A DNA stretch of 38,508 bases from an uncultured Eubacteriales bacterium. Its GTDB lineage: Bacteria > Bacillota > Clostridia > Oscillospirales > Oscillospiraceae. Under the pieces are notes generated by a model, which ran no database searches, had not been told where the DNA came from, and worked only from the letters and a program-made list of their open reading frames with translations. Below, in pieces: positions 25,164 to 34,018 of this stretch; within the stretch, counting starts at the first letter, position 1; each line of letters begins with the position of its first letter. The stretch spans positions 1 through 38,508 of the forward strand of contig URPU01000010.1 in NCBI GenBank assembly GCA_900549865.1, read 5' to 3'. The translations under genes were made by a program, and so were the position numbers.

Positions 25164-27545
25164 TCACCCCATTATAATTTCAGCGGTACAGACGCTGCCC
25201 GCAGGCAGCACGGGAAGCCTGTCCACCGGTTTTCCGTCCGCAAGCATCTGTTTTACGCCCTTCTCCACGCCATCCGGGTTAAGCACATGTATATTATACA
25301 CTGCGCCGCGCCACTTTCTCGTCACATGAAATTCCTTCCAGTCTGAGGGGATGCACGGATCCACGCACAGCCCGTCGAAATCCGGCCTTATTCCGAGTAT
25401 ATACTGCGTCGCCGCGTAGTAGGCCCACCCGGAGGAGCCCGTCATAAACGGGTGTCTGGCCCGTCCGAAAGCGGGATGCGCCTTTCCGACGACGAACTGG
25501 CAGTAAGAATACGGCTCAGATTGACGTATTTCTATTTTATCATTTTGCAGCGCCGGACACAAGGCATTATAAAATTTTATTGCGCGGCTTCCGCGGCCAA
25601 GCATTGCCTCAGCGCACCATGCCCACGGATTCGGGTGGCTGAATATCGCGCCGTTTTCCTTGAGCCCGGGATAAACGCGCGTGACGAAGCCGATTCCGTC
25701 GTCAGGCTTCGTATAGCACGGCGCGTTCAGCATCAGGCCGTACTCCGTGTAAAGATATTCGTCCACGCTGTCCATGGCCTTCACGCCGCGCGCGTGCGAG
25801 GCCGCCCCGGAGAGCACCGCCCATGTGTTGCTTTCCATGTGCACGCGCCCTTCAGCGTCGTTGTGCGTACCTATCCTTCTATTGTCCGCGGTTATGCCCC
25901 TTATATACCATTCTCCATCCCAGAGCGTGCTTTCGCACACGGCCTTCACCTTCTCCGCGACGGCGGAATATTTTCCCGCGTCGGCATTTCGCCCGAGGTG
26001 CTTTGCAAGCGCGGCGAAATTGTTGAGCGCCCAGTAGTGCAGAAAGCTCACCATCGCGCTCTCGCCGCCGCCGAGGTTGAGGCAGTCGTTCCAGTCGGCG
26101 CGCAGGCCCTTGCAGATGCCGTTTTGCCCGACCTGTGCCGCAGAGAAGTCCAATATGCGCCGCATATGCTCATAGACCGTGCCCTCGCCGCCGTCGGCAT
26201 AGGTGATGACCTCGTCGGCAAAGCGCAGTTCGCCGGTCTCCTTTATATACTGCACAACTGAGGAGACCAGCCACAGCGCATCGTCCGCACATGCATCCTT
26301 TATGCCGTGCACGATCTGGCTCTTATCCGGCGTCGGCACAACAGTCGGCGATTTGAACGACTGCTGCTTCTGCTCCGGCTCGAACCAGCGCGGCTCAAAA
26401 AGGTGCAGCCCGTACCCGGCGCGCGTCAGTGCGCGCATAAGCTCCACAAGGCGTGCCCGGCATTTTTCGGGGTCAGAGTGCGGCACCATCATTGCGTCCT
26501 GCGCCGTGTCGCGGTAGCCAAGGCCGGTTCTTCCGCCGACCTCTATAAACGAGGTAAAGCGGGAAAACATCACGTTTATTTCGCTTTGATAGAGATTCCA
26601 GATATTTATCTCCGTGTTCATGCCCTCATTCGGCGTGTCTATCTGCAAGCAGCCGAGCTTTTCATCCCAGAACTCCGCAAGGCGCGCAAAGTCGCTGTCG
26701 AATCTCTCCGGCGTATACTTATCCCGCGCGGCACGCCCTGCCTGCGCCCCGCCCTCGCCAAGCATGAATATGAGCCGCGCATCCTCGCCGGGGCGCAGCG
26801 TGATATTCTTTTTCAGGCAGCCGCAGTGGTTGCCGCCATCCTCAAACGAGCCGCGGCAGTCCCCTGTTTCAACGGTCTGCGGATCTCTCTCCGTCCTGTA
26901 CGGTCCCATGAAGGCATCGCGCAAACATTCAAAGCCGTCCGGCTCAAAACTGCCGGTAAAGAACTGGTAGCCGTCCTCCTCATAGTGAAGCTCGTACTCT
27001 ATCACGCCGTCACGATAGCGGCTCCCTGCGGCGTACAGGCTCATTTGGAAGTTGCGGTTGTCCATGTCTATCTGGTGGAAGCTGAATTCCACATAGGAAA
27101 ACACCGAGAGATCACGCGGGCGGCCGCTGTCGTTTCTCAGTGTCACATTCCACAGCTCCACCGGGTCGTCCATCGCCACCATAAGCGTCTGTTCGGCGTG
27201 GATTTCGCTATAATCACAGAGGTATTTGACGTAACTCAGCCCGTGCCGGCAGGAGTACTTTGCCTTGTCCTTCCCGACCGGCTGCCATGAGACAGTCCAA
27301 TAATCGCCGGTATCGTTATCGCGGATATAGACATAGTGGCCGGGGCCGTCCATCGGCACGCCGTTCGGTCTGAACCGGCTTATCCGGTGATACTCCGGGC
27401 TCTGGTAAAGGAGATATCCCCCCGCCGTATGATTGAAAACGCCGTACATGTCGCCTATGCCGATGTAATTTGTCCACGAGACGGGCAGATCTATCCTGTC
27501 AATGACATATTCGCGCCGCGCATTATCAAAATGACCGTATTGCAT
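25164..27545 (-). CDS. GH94 disaccharide phosphorylase
   Basis: Inverting phosphorylase of glycoside hydrolase family 94, 793 aa, which splits a beta-linked disaccharide with phosphate into alpha-sugar 1-phosphate plus a free sugar. The N-terminus MQYGHFDNARREYVI and the SWTNYIG segment match the cellobiose/diacetylchitobiose phosphorylase group. The barrel contains GLGYRDTAQD (341-350) and RADWNDCLN (482-490), whose DWND carries the catalytic acid. There is no signal peptide, so it acts inside the cell on imported sugar. The motif variant GYRDTAQD differs from GFRDSNQD-type cellobiose enzymes as I remember them, so cellobiose, chitobiose, cellobionate or another acceptor are all possible. 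First gene of the seven-gene locus; AAGGTGG precedes the ATG. Confidence 0.88.
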   Translation of the reverse strand: MQYGHFDNARREYVIDRIDLPVSWTNYIGIGDMYGVFNHTAGGYLLYQSPEYHRISRFRPNGVPMDGPGHYVYIRDNDTGDYWTVSWQPVGKDKAKYSCRHGLSYVKYLCDYSEIHAEQTLMVAMDDPVELWNVTLRNDSGRPRDLSVFSYVEFSFHQIDMDNRNFQMSLYAAGSRYRDGVIEYELHYEEDGYQFFTGSFEPDGFECLRDAFMGPYRTERDPQTVETGDCRGSFEDGGNHCGCLKKNITLRPGEDARLIFMLGEGGAQAGRAARDKYTPERFDSDFARLAEFWDEKLGCLQIDTPNEGMNTEINIWNLYQSEINVMFSRFTSFIEVGGRTGLGYRDTAQDAMMVPHSDPEKCRARLVELMRALTRAGYGLHLFEPRWFEPEQKQQSFKSPTVVPTPDKSQIVHGIKDACADDALWLVSSVVQYIKETGELRFADEVITYADGGEGTVYEHMRRILDFSAAQVGQNGICKGLRADWNDCLNLGGGESAMVSFLHYWALNNFAALAKHLGRNADAGKYSAVAEKVKAVCESTLWDGEWYIRGITADNRRIGTHNDAEGRVHMESNTWAVLSGAASHARGVKAMDSVDEYLYTEYGLMLNAPCYTKPDDGIGFVTRVYPGLKENGAIFSHPNPWAWCAEAMLGRGSRAIKFYNALCPALQNDKIEIRQSEPYSYCQFVVGKAHPAFGRARHPFMTGSSGWAYYAATQYILGIRPDFDGLCVDPCIPSDWKEFHVTRKWRGAVYNIHVLNPDGVEKGVKQMLADGKPVDRLPVLPAGSVCTAEIIMG

Positions 27546-27559
27546 AGCTATACCACCTT

Positions 27560-27588
27560 ACTATACAAATTAATATGTGCTTAGTATA
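27560..27588 (-). promoter_or_regulatory. Candidate promoter of the sugar locus
   Basis: Minus-strand TATACT (27583-27588) and TATAGT (27560-27565) lie just upstream of the GH94 start codon at 27545. The first is better placed for a -10, with weak TTCTAA at 27606-27611 as -35. No strong operator repeat was seen. Confidence 0.3.
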
Positions 27589-27655
27589 AAATGTCCGGGG
27601 CAATATTAGAATAACTGAAAATGCAACTTATTGTCTCTCCTTGGGATATAGAAAC

Positions 27656-27698
27656 CACAGCGCTGCGGTGAACCTTCCACGGCTGCCGCAGCGCTGCG
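27656..27698 (-). terminator. Terminator at the end of the capsule locus
   Basis: Stem CAGCGCTGCGG (27658-27668) with CCGCAGCGCTG (27686-27696) around a 17-base loop, just past the last capsule gene and before the sugar-locus promoter. On the minus strand it is followed by TGGTTTCTATAT, a modest T-tract. Confidence 0.6.
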
Positions 27699-27709
27699 TG
27701 TATGTGTAA

Positions 27710-28666
27710 TTATCTTTTTTGCAGGGATCTCAGGGCAACAGCAAGTTTATCTTTTATTATCTGCTTTTCCGGTATCCTGCCGTATTCATTCAGGATATAT
27801 GCAATCCCCTTTTCCTCATAATCGCGCCAGAACTGCTCTCTTCGCGGCGACACCGGCGTTGGCTTTTCAAGATTATTCTGCCAGCAACTTTCAGTATCGC
27901 TTTCCTCATAGTCAATATCTGCCTTGAGCATATCAAAAAGCTGCATCCCTCTTTCAGTATAGATAAGCACCAATGAATTACCATCCGAAGAATAGAAATC
28001 CGGCATTTTCTCCTCAATATGCCAATAATCACCGATCGTCATGTCCACACTTCTGCTCATGGACGCATACGGGCAGACGTGACAGGACGGCCGCAGGGCG
28101 CATTGACTGTAAAAGATTTTTACATAATCCCTTATATAATGCTCTTTTCCGTTCATCTTGACCAGTGGAGTTGGATAGTGCCAGTTTTTCCGTTTATCCT
28201 TGAATGAAAGGAACTCTATCCTTCCACCGTACTTTTCCTCAATATATTTGGCATACTCATCCCATATCAGCGGGCTTGGCACGCCATGGCATATTATATC
28301 CACCGTATAGACGCGCCCCGAAAATCCTTTCTTTTCAGTAAAGCGCCTGAATCCGTCCGCCTGACAGCCAGTGCCAACAAAAAGGATGTTCCGCCCCGGA
28401 TTGCTTTGCAGCCAACATTCACATTCGCAAAAAATGTTTCCCGGATAGGCCTGCATGTATTTTGAGCCTCTTGCCGCATCTCTCTCCGCCGCGCTCGTCA
28501 TCAGTCTGAACACAGTCCTGTGCTCTTCATAATCATACACCGCGCACGCCACAGCGCCGTTTTCTCTGAATATCGCATCCGATAATGCAGTAAACATTCC
28601 GCCTGACGAGCTGCGCATGAGCACTTTGCTGTCCTTTACCCTTGCCGCAAATACTTTTGTGTTCAT
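27710..28666 (-). CDS. F420 hydrogenase/dehydrogenase beta-subunit-type protein
   Basis: 318 aa protein of the coenzyme F420 hydrogenase/dehydrogenase beta-subunit superfamily, the kind found in capsule loci of gut Firmicutes and Bacteroidetes. Marks are the N-terminal KVFAARVKDSKVLMRSSSGG, GTGCQADGFRRF, DIICHGVPSP, FKDKRKNW, and Cys-rich SQCALRPSCHVCPYAS that probably binds an iron-sulfur cluster. Start is ATG at 28666, which overlaps the ferredoxin stop as ATGA. In most relatives I know of, the ferredoxin domain is fused in front. The organism is not expected to make F420, so the role in sugar or polymer modification (a redox step on a glycan) is unknown. Confidence 0.85.
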   Translation of the reverse strand: MNTKVFAARVKDSKVLMRSSSGGMFTALSDAIFRENGAVACAVYDYEEHRTVFRLMTSAAERDAARGSKYMQAYPGNIFCECECWLQSNPGRNILFVGTGCQADGFRRFTEKKGFSGRVYTVDIICHGVPSPLIWDEYAKYIEEKYGGRIEFLSFKDKRKNWHYPTPLVKMNGKEHYIRDYVKIFYSQCALRPSCHVCPYASMSRSVDMTIGDYWHIEEKMPDFYSSDGNSLVLIYTERGMQLFDMLKADIDYEESDTESCWQNNLEKPTPVSPRREQFWRDYEEKGIAYILNEYGRIPEKQIIKDKLAVALRSLQKR

Positions 28667-28881
28667 TTTCCGTACTCCCGCTGTCTGCTGTTCTTGATTG
28701 GACATACACCAACACAGGTATAGCAGCACAGGCACTTTTCTTCATCAATAACAGGGTACAAGAACCCTTCCTGATCCGGCTGCATGCTTATCGCATCAGC
28801 CGGACAGACCGCAAAGCACGCCGTGCAACCACAGCAATCTGCTTTATTTTCATAAAGCACAGGGTATTTACCGCTTTTCAT
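28663..28881 (-). CDS. 2[4Fe-4S] ferredoxin-domain protein
   Basis: 72 aa, almost entirely a bacterial-type double-cluster ferredoxin domain. The first cluster motif is C16-C19-C22-C26-P and the second C50-C53-C56-C60-P. An extra Cys17 and Cys52 flank the motifs. Weak ribosome site (GGTGAT) before ATG at 28881. The stop overlaps the next start (ATGA). It likely supplies electrons to the F420-dehydrogenase-type neighbour as a separate subunit, where relatives carry this as an N-terminal domain. Confidence 0.88.
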   Translation of the reverse strand: MKSGKYPVLYENKADCCGCTACFAVCPADAISMQPDQEGFLYPVIDEEKCLCCYTCVGVCPIKNSRQREYGK

Positions 28882-28912
28882 CTCATATCACCATATATCA
28901 AAACGTATTTTA

Positions 28913-30325
28913 TCAGTGGGAAAGCTTTTTCTTAAGGATTTCGACAAGCATACCAGCAAAAGAGCGGTTCAGCATATAGCTTGCAGCAATAACTATTGCA
29001 AGTACGGACAGTTGAATTATTATATTCCCGCTGTAGTAAGCAAAAATCGTCACAGCAAACAGGGCAAGCGCACCGAAAATCAGCTTCGCCTCTATGCAAA
29101 TCTTGAGCTGCTTTCTCAAATCATATATTCTGTACGCGATTATTACCGCATAGGCCGCAATGGATGACACAGATGCGGCATACAGTCCTATCGGCCTGAT
29201 AAGAGCAAGGCAAACTGCAAGATTTATTATTGCCGCCATTCCTGTCGATATTGCAAGCTGCTTTGTCCTTTTTAGTGCGATATACTGGACGCTGTACATC
29301 CCTTGAAGCGCATTGAAAAATGCCGCTATCATATGCAGCGGTATCTGTTCATAAGCCGCGGCATACTGCTCATTTATCAGCAGGTTGAAAATCAGCGGGA
29401 TAGCAGCTATCATCCCGGCACACAGACAGGAAAAGAATGAAAAGGCTTTATTTGTTATCTCCGCGAAAAACTCCTCGCTGTCATCGTCGGCAATATGCAG
29501 CGCCGCAGACTCCGTCCACGAGGTGTTAAATATCTGATACGCCGTAATATATACATTCGGGAACTTGTGCGCTATGGCAAGTATTCCATTTGCCGCAGCC
29601 CCCATGTAAAACGTCACGACTGATTTGTCTGACGCACCGACGACCCACCATGCAAGGCAATTTGGAATGAGCGGAAGTGAATACGCCAGCAGCTTTCTCG
29701 CAAGCTGTCTATTGAAAGCCGAAAATGAAAATGACCTTCCGATCTTACATTTAAAGTTCAGAAAAACTATACACGCCGCATTTCCAAGGAAAAGTGACGC
29801 AAGAAGCCCTGCCGCGCCACATTTGAAAACTGCAATGAACAAGACATTGAAAATAATAGTAACAGTCGCCGATATAAAGCTGCCCGCGGCATACGCGATA
29901 TTATCGCCAAAGCCTCTGGCAATTTGCAGCGTAAGGCCGGAAAATGAAACAGCCACGACATTGATGAACAGGAAAATGGCATACGGTATGCTGACAAGCT
30001 TCCTGACGCCCATAAATATGACGAAGTATACCGCAGAGGACAACGTTATTATAAGCGCGCCGGTGCTGACGATCTCCGTCCTGTCTCGCGCATCCGTAAC
30101 GTCACGCTTCTCTACAAGGAACCTGAATACACCCTGCTCAATTTGAAGCGAAACAACGTACACCAGCAGGTATGTATACGAATTGATGATATCTGCCGTT
30201 CCGTATTCCGACGTTGTCAGCAGCAGCGTATACAGCGGCAGAAGCAGAAACGAAATAAACTGCGTACATACCTTGCCGACAGTTATATACGCAGTATTTT
30301 TCATTAATTCCTGATGCTTTCCCAT
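28913..30325 (-). CDS. Polysaccharide flippase (Wzx/MATE-like)
   Basis: About 470 aa, very hydrophobic, with roughly 12-14 membrane helices. The N-terminus (KNTAYITVGKVCTQFISFLLLPLYT) and SEYGTADIINSY match the polysaccharide transport (PST/Wzx) branch of the MOP superfamily, which moves lipid-linked repeat units to the outer face of the membrane. The start at 30325 (MGKHQELMKN) is preferred over 30355 because family members begin shortly before the first helix and GGGGCGG lies upstream. Between the pyruvyl transferase and the ferredoxin gene in the capsule locus. Confidence 0.88.
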   Translation of the reverse strand: MGKHQELMKNTAYITVGKVCTQFISFLLLPLYTLLLTTSEYGTADIINSYTYLLVYVVSLQIEQGVFRFLVEKRDVTDARDRTEIVSTGALIITLSSAVYFVIFMGVRKLVSIPYAIFLFINVVAVSFSGLTLQIARGFGDNIAYAAGSFISATVTIIFNVLFIAVFKCGAAGLLASLFLGNAACIVFLNFKCKIGRSFSFSAFNRQLARKLLAYSLPLIPNCLAWWVVGASDKSVVTFYMGAAANGILAIAHKFPNVYITAYQIFNTSWTESAALHIADDDSEEFFAEITNKAFSFFSCLCAGMIAAIPLIFNLLINEQYAAAYEQIPLHMIAAFFNALQGMYSVQYIALKRTKQLAISTGMAAIINLAVCLALIRPIGLYAASVSSIAAYAVIIAYRIYDLRKQLKICIEAKLIFGALALFAVTIFAYYSGNIIIQLSVLAIVIAASYMLNRSFAGMLVEILKKKLSH

Positions 30326-30368
30326 TTTACCGCCCCGGTACGCCGTGCATAACACGAAATGCGCAGCC

Positions 30369-31394
30369 TCATTTCAAAATATTGTCTATAAATTCTTTTG
30401 AATGCTCTATCAGAGCACATAGCTCCGGCGAATCCGCCATTGGAACTATTATTCCGCCGTCCATCTCTCTCCGTTCTACATACCCCAGCAGATTGCTTAC
30501 TCTGCCGCCAAGATTTCCGTTTGCAAAGGTACACAACGGTTTTTCAAATATAACGGAAAACGAAGCGGCATGAAATGAATTTGAAAAGACAGCCCCGGCA
30601 TGATGTATGAGCCATACGAACTCGCGCGGTCCTACTCCGTTCAGAAGAGTTCCGCAGTCCGTCATTTTTGCGCCCATCGGATGTATGACATAAAGCCGCT
30701 GACCGTGCCTCTCCGCATATTCGGCCGCCGCAGCCGCGGCGGCGTTATCCCGGCGCAGAAGGTACAGCAGGACAAAGCCCTTGTCCGCAGTTATCCCGTC
30801 AGGCACAGACTCTATCTGCGTCCACGCATCCGCCGGAAGCAGGAAAACCGGATCTGCCACAGCCTCCGCATGTATGCCTATACCGGCAAGCACCTGCGCT
30901 GTTGCCTGCTCACGCACTGACACAGCCGTAAAAGATGGCAGATGCGTCCGCATTGCCGCCAGTGTGGCCTCCGAAACCTCCGCTGTGCCGCAGCTTGCGG
31001 CATATGAAGCCTTTTTGCAGGTTTCTGGAACCCAATCAAGCATATACGGCGCGATATCATCAACTATTTTCTCATTCCACACCTGATCGCTGCCGACTAT
31101 GACGACATCCGGGTTGTCATTGCCATTGCCGACAGGTATGCAGTTTTCTCTGAAAGCCCTGAATGCGCGGTAATTGTCCATCCGCACGCCAAGCTGCATA
31201 ACGCGGCGCAGCTTGTCCTTCGCGCCATAGCCTTTGAGCGGGTCTATAGAATATGCGCGCTGCTCATTTGCCGGAATATACGGAACAAAATATGCCTCCG
31301 CCCCGTTGTTTTGTATATACCGGTGCAATGCATACGCTTGGAGCATTGCACCGTAATTGTCCGCATAATAAAACGTCAGAATGCCAATCTTCAT
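30369..31394 (-). CDS. Polysaccharide pyruvyl transferase family protein
   Basis: 341 aa member of the polysaccharide pyruvyl transferase family, which adds pyruvate ketals from phosphoenolpyruvate to sugars of an exopolysaccharide. Marks are the N-terminal MKIGILTFYYADNYGAMLQAYAL, VVIGSDQVWNE, SYAASCG, VRE, DPVFLL and, near the end, FVWLIHHAGAVFSNSFHAASFSVIF, all typical of the family. ATG at 31394 follows GGAGG. Commonly paired with F420-dehydrogenase-type proteins and Wzx flippases, as here. Actual pyruvylation is inferred from family. Confidence 0.9.
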   Translation of the reverse strand: MKIGILTFYYADNYGAMLQAYALHRYIQNNGAEAYFVPYIPANEQRAYSIDPLKGYGAKDKLRRVMQLGVRMDNYRAFRAFRENCIPVGNGNDNPDVVIVGSDQVWNEKIVDDIAPYMLDWVPETCKKASYAASCGTAEVSEATLAAMRTHLPSFTAVSVREQATAQVLAGIGIHAEAVADPVFLLPADAWTQIESVPDGITADKGFVLLYLLRRDNAAAAAAAEYAERHGQRLYVIHPMGAKMTDCGTLLNGVGPREFVWLIHHAGAVFSNSFHAASFSVIFEKPLCTFANGNLGGRVSNLLGYVERREMDGGIIVPMADSPELCALIEHSKEFIDNILK

Positions 31395-31411
31395 TGCTGC
31401 CTCCGATTATT

Positions 31412-32686
31412 TTAAGCCTTGGCCGCCGGATGCCTTATGCAGTACTCCCCCGCCGCGACCGAACACGCATATGGAAACAGCGCCTGCGGATCGTACAGCG
31501 GATTACCTGTCAGGCAGTACAGCAGGAACAGTGTCTGCTCCGCCACGCTTATGCTCAGCATCAGCTCGTCGTGCGGATATTCCCCCGCATGGCTGCGGCG
31601 AAGCCTCTTAAGTGCTTTTACTGCGCGCACATAATACCATATAAGCAGAAAATAAAACGGCGCTGCGCCGATCATCCCATTTTCTGAAAGCAATTGGATG
31701 TACACATTATGCACATTCAGCATCTGTCCGAAGTTAAGCTCGTGGAAATACTTGAATGTGTCCCAGCCTGTGCCGAAAAGCGGATTTGTGAGAAATCGCT
31801 GAAACGCCAACGCATACAGGGCAAACCGGCCCGTGCTGATATCGCCTGAACGTGACTGCTCCTGAAAGCGCGCTATAAACCCTGTCATCTCCGGCATTAC
31901 GGCGCTCATGACCACGAGCACGACCAGCAGCGCAAGAAGCAGCGCAAGAATATTGACAATGCGCTTATGCGGCTTGTCGCTTTTATATATATAATACACC
32001 ATAAAAAAGCCCGCAATGGAGAAAACGGTGACTCCGCGCTTTCCCGTGAGCAGCAGCCCTGCCGCTATCAAAAGGAAAAGAATAAAGTTTCTTCTCCTCG
32101 GTGTTCTGCAGCATATTACCAGCACAGCGGCAAGCATAAGGCTTGTTGCGAGGTAGATGCCGTTCGTGCTGTAATGAAACGAAAGCCCCGGCAGAAAACC
32201 GTTGCTGAGCTGATAATTCACCTGAGTGTAGTATCTTGAACCTGCGTACAGCGGTAATATAAGCGCCCTGTATATAGACGGTGCTATCGCCTGTGAAACA
32301 GTCACAACGGCGTGAATGCAGCCGAAAATGCAGATAAGTTTAATAAACGCGCCATGCCAGCGCGGAGTATTGACTGCAAAAAGCATAATAAGTCCAAAAA
32401 GAATAAGGAAAAAATCCGACAGAAAATACCCGTGCACAATATTGGCATTTTTATTCAGCAAAATAACAATAAGACAGCAGACGAGCGCGAGCGCCGACAG
32501 CGGCACCTTTGATATGCGTATCCCCGCCGACGTCACCATCATCAAAAGCGCCAGCAGCAGATAAGCGGCCTTTAGCTTTGCGTCGAAAAGCACATCCAGA
32601 ACTGAACCTGTCGTATAGGCGCAGAACATCACAAGAAAAATTGCGACGGCGGCAAGCATGTTTTTTATATTAACTACTCGTTTCAT
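31412..32686 (-). CDS. O-antigen ligase/polymerase family protein (Wzy-like)
   Basis: 424 aa with 10-12 membrane helices. Contains LTGKRGVTVFSIAGFF, the loop-helix typical of the O-antigen ligase/Wzy fold, and near the C-terminus LNVHNVYIQLLSENGMIG, the usual H-N-x-x-L-x-x-L-x-E-x-G motif. Probable polymerase of repeat units on the outer face of the membrane. Located 17 bases before the pyruvyl transferase gene. Ligase versus polymerase cannot be separated by sequence; the Gram-positive context and flippase favour polymerase. Confidence 0.85.
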   Translation of the reverse strand: MKRVVNIKNMLAAVAIFLVMFCAYTTGSVLDVLFDAKLKAAYLLLALLMMVTSAGIRISKVPLSALALVCCLIVILLNKNANIVHGYFLSDFFLILFGLIMLFAVNTPRWHGAFIKLICIFGCIHAVVTVSQAIAPSIYRALILPLYAGSRYYTQVNYQLSNGFLPGLSFHYSTNGIYLATSLMLAAVLVICCRTPRRRNFILFLLIAAGLLLTGKRGVTVFSIAGFFMVYYIYKSDKPHKRIVNILALLLALLVVLVVMSAVMPEMTGFIARFQEQSRSGDISTGRFALYALAFQRFLTNPLFGTGWDTFKYFHELNFGQMLNVHNVYIQLLSENGMIGAAPFYFLLIWYYVRAVKALKRLRRSHAGEYPHDELMLSISVAEQTLFLLYCLTGNPLYDPQALFPYACSVAAGEYCIRHPAAKA

Positions 32687-32703
32687 TCAGCACTCAAATC
32701 CGA

Positions 32704-33984
32704 TCACATTTTCTTAACATGCATTTTGATCCTGTAGGCCATGTAATATATACTGCCCGCCACATGCCGTAATGGGTCAGTACGCGCAGTGCCCGAAAAA
32801 CTGAACGTACCTGCACATTCCAAGGCAGCTTCAAGAGTTTTCTGCACGATCTCATCGTTTTCTTCAAGCGTGTCCGGTATGCCGCAGCAGGTGCTTTTAT
32901 ATTCCGACACAAGCGTCATAAAATCTGCCGGTGCAGAAAACAGCGCATCAAGTCCGGCATCGTCGGTCACAACGCCGCTGCCGCGCTGCCGCACCTGGTG
33001 CTGAATATTACCGCTGTCCTTATTCGTGATGATATAGCAATTTGCCGACAGTGCTTCATAATAAGTATAGGAATAGGTCTCATGGCATTTCGACCAGAGG
33101 AAAACGCAGTCTATCCCATTTTCCCGCAACGCCTGCGTCATGGCTGAGCGGCCATCACGAAAATGTACCGGCACTGCGGTTATCCTGTCGTCATGTACAG
33201 GAAACACACCGAAATAGTAGAACCGGTAAGCTTCCCCGCTGTAGAGTTCTGCCAGACGGCAGAATTCCTTCCATCCCTTGAGTTCGGTCATACCGCCTAT
33301 AAACGCAATTTTCAGCGGGAACTCCACATTTCTGTTGCCGTCAAAGCTGCCTTTCAGCTTCTGGTGCGGTATGATCATCGTGTTGGCACTGTATGCGGGC
33401 AGGGAATGCGCAATATGCTGCTGTGCGACCGGAGAGGGGCAGATGAAGAACAGCCTTTCTTTGTCAACAGCGTCAAAAATCCCGGTTATCTCGGCGCGCA
33501 GTTTGAGGCTGTTTGCCAACGCGGGGCAATCGCCGCACTTTTCCTCGCACAATTCGCCTTCACACAGCTCATTTGTGCCCGGCCTTACAAGATTATAGGC
33601 AGTGCAAATATTATAATAATCGTGGACATAAACATACACGCTGCCCGTATATGCACCGGCTATCTCTTTCACGCCGGGCAGATTCAGGCCGAGCAGATGG
33701 TGTATGAAAAGGCCAAGGCACTCGCCGCCGTCTGCGGTGATACTGTTGAGATACGATATGACCTCCGAGGTATGCAGCATGGACTGCCGTTTTCCGTCAA
33801 GGATCATAAGCCAGAAGGAATTAGGAGGAAACGGCAGCCTATATGTAAACCGCACAGGACAGAAATATAGGTATGAAACGCCAATTTCGTTGAACATCCG
33901 CTGATGCTCAAGTATTACCTTGTCCGTTCCGCCGTTTGCGGAGAGATAATCCCCATATGAAAATGAAAGAACATACTTCTCCAT
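32704..33984 (-). CDS. Glycosyltransferase (GT4/GT-B type)
   Basis: 426 aa, two-domain GT-B fold. N-terminal half contains SANGGTDKVILEHQRMF and YVYVHDYYNICTAYNL, the latter with a HD that is common in GT4 enzymes. The C-terminal half has IAFIGGMTELKGWKEF (the G-x-x-x-x-K-G nucleotide-binding strand) and the SYTYYEALSANCYIITN segment, equivalent to the EX7E region. A Cys-rich insert (CEGELCEEKCGDCPAL, around 150) is unusual and could bind metal. ATG at 33984 follows TAGGAG. Donor and acceptor unknown. Confidence 0.8.
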   Translation of the reverse strand: MEKYVLSFSYGDYLSANGGTDKVILEHQRMFNEIGVSYLYFCPVRFTYRLPFPPNSFWLMILDGKRQSMLHTSEVISYLNSITADGGECLGLFIHHLLGLNLPGVKEIAGAYTGSVYVYVHDYYNICTAYNLVRPGTNELCEGELCEEKCGDCPALANSLKLRAEITGIFDAVDKERLFFICPSPVAQQHIAHSLPAYSANTMIIPHQKLKGSFDGNRNVEFPLKIAFIGGMTELKGWKEFCRLAELYSGEAYRFYYFGVFPVHDDRITAVPVHFRDGRSAMTQALRENGIDCVFLWSKCHETYSYTYYEALSANCYIITNKDSGNIQHQVRQRGSGVVTDDAGLDALFSAPADFMTLVSEYKSTCCGIPDTLEENDEIVQKTLEAALECAGTFSFSGTARTDPLRHVAGSIYYMAYRIKMHVKKM

Positions 33985-34018
33985 ACAAGCTCCTACATGC
34001 GATGCAGCATCCCGTACT

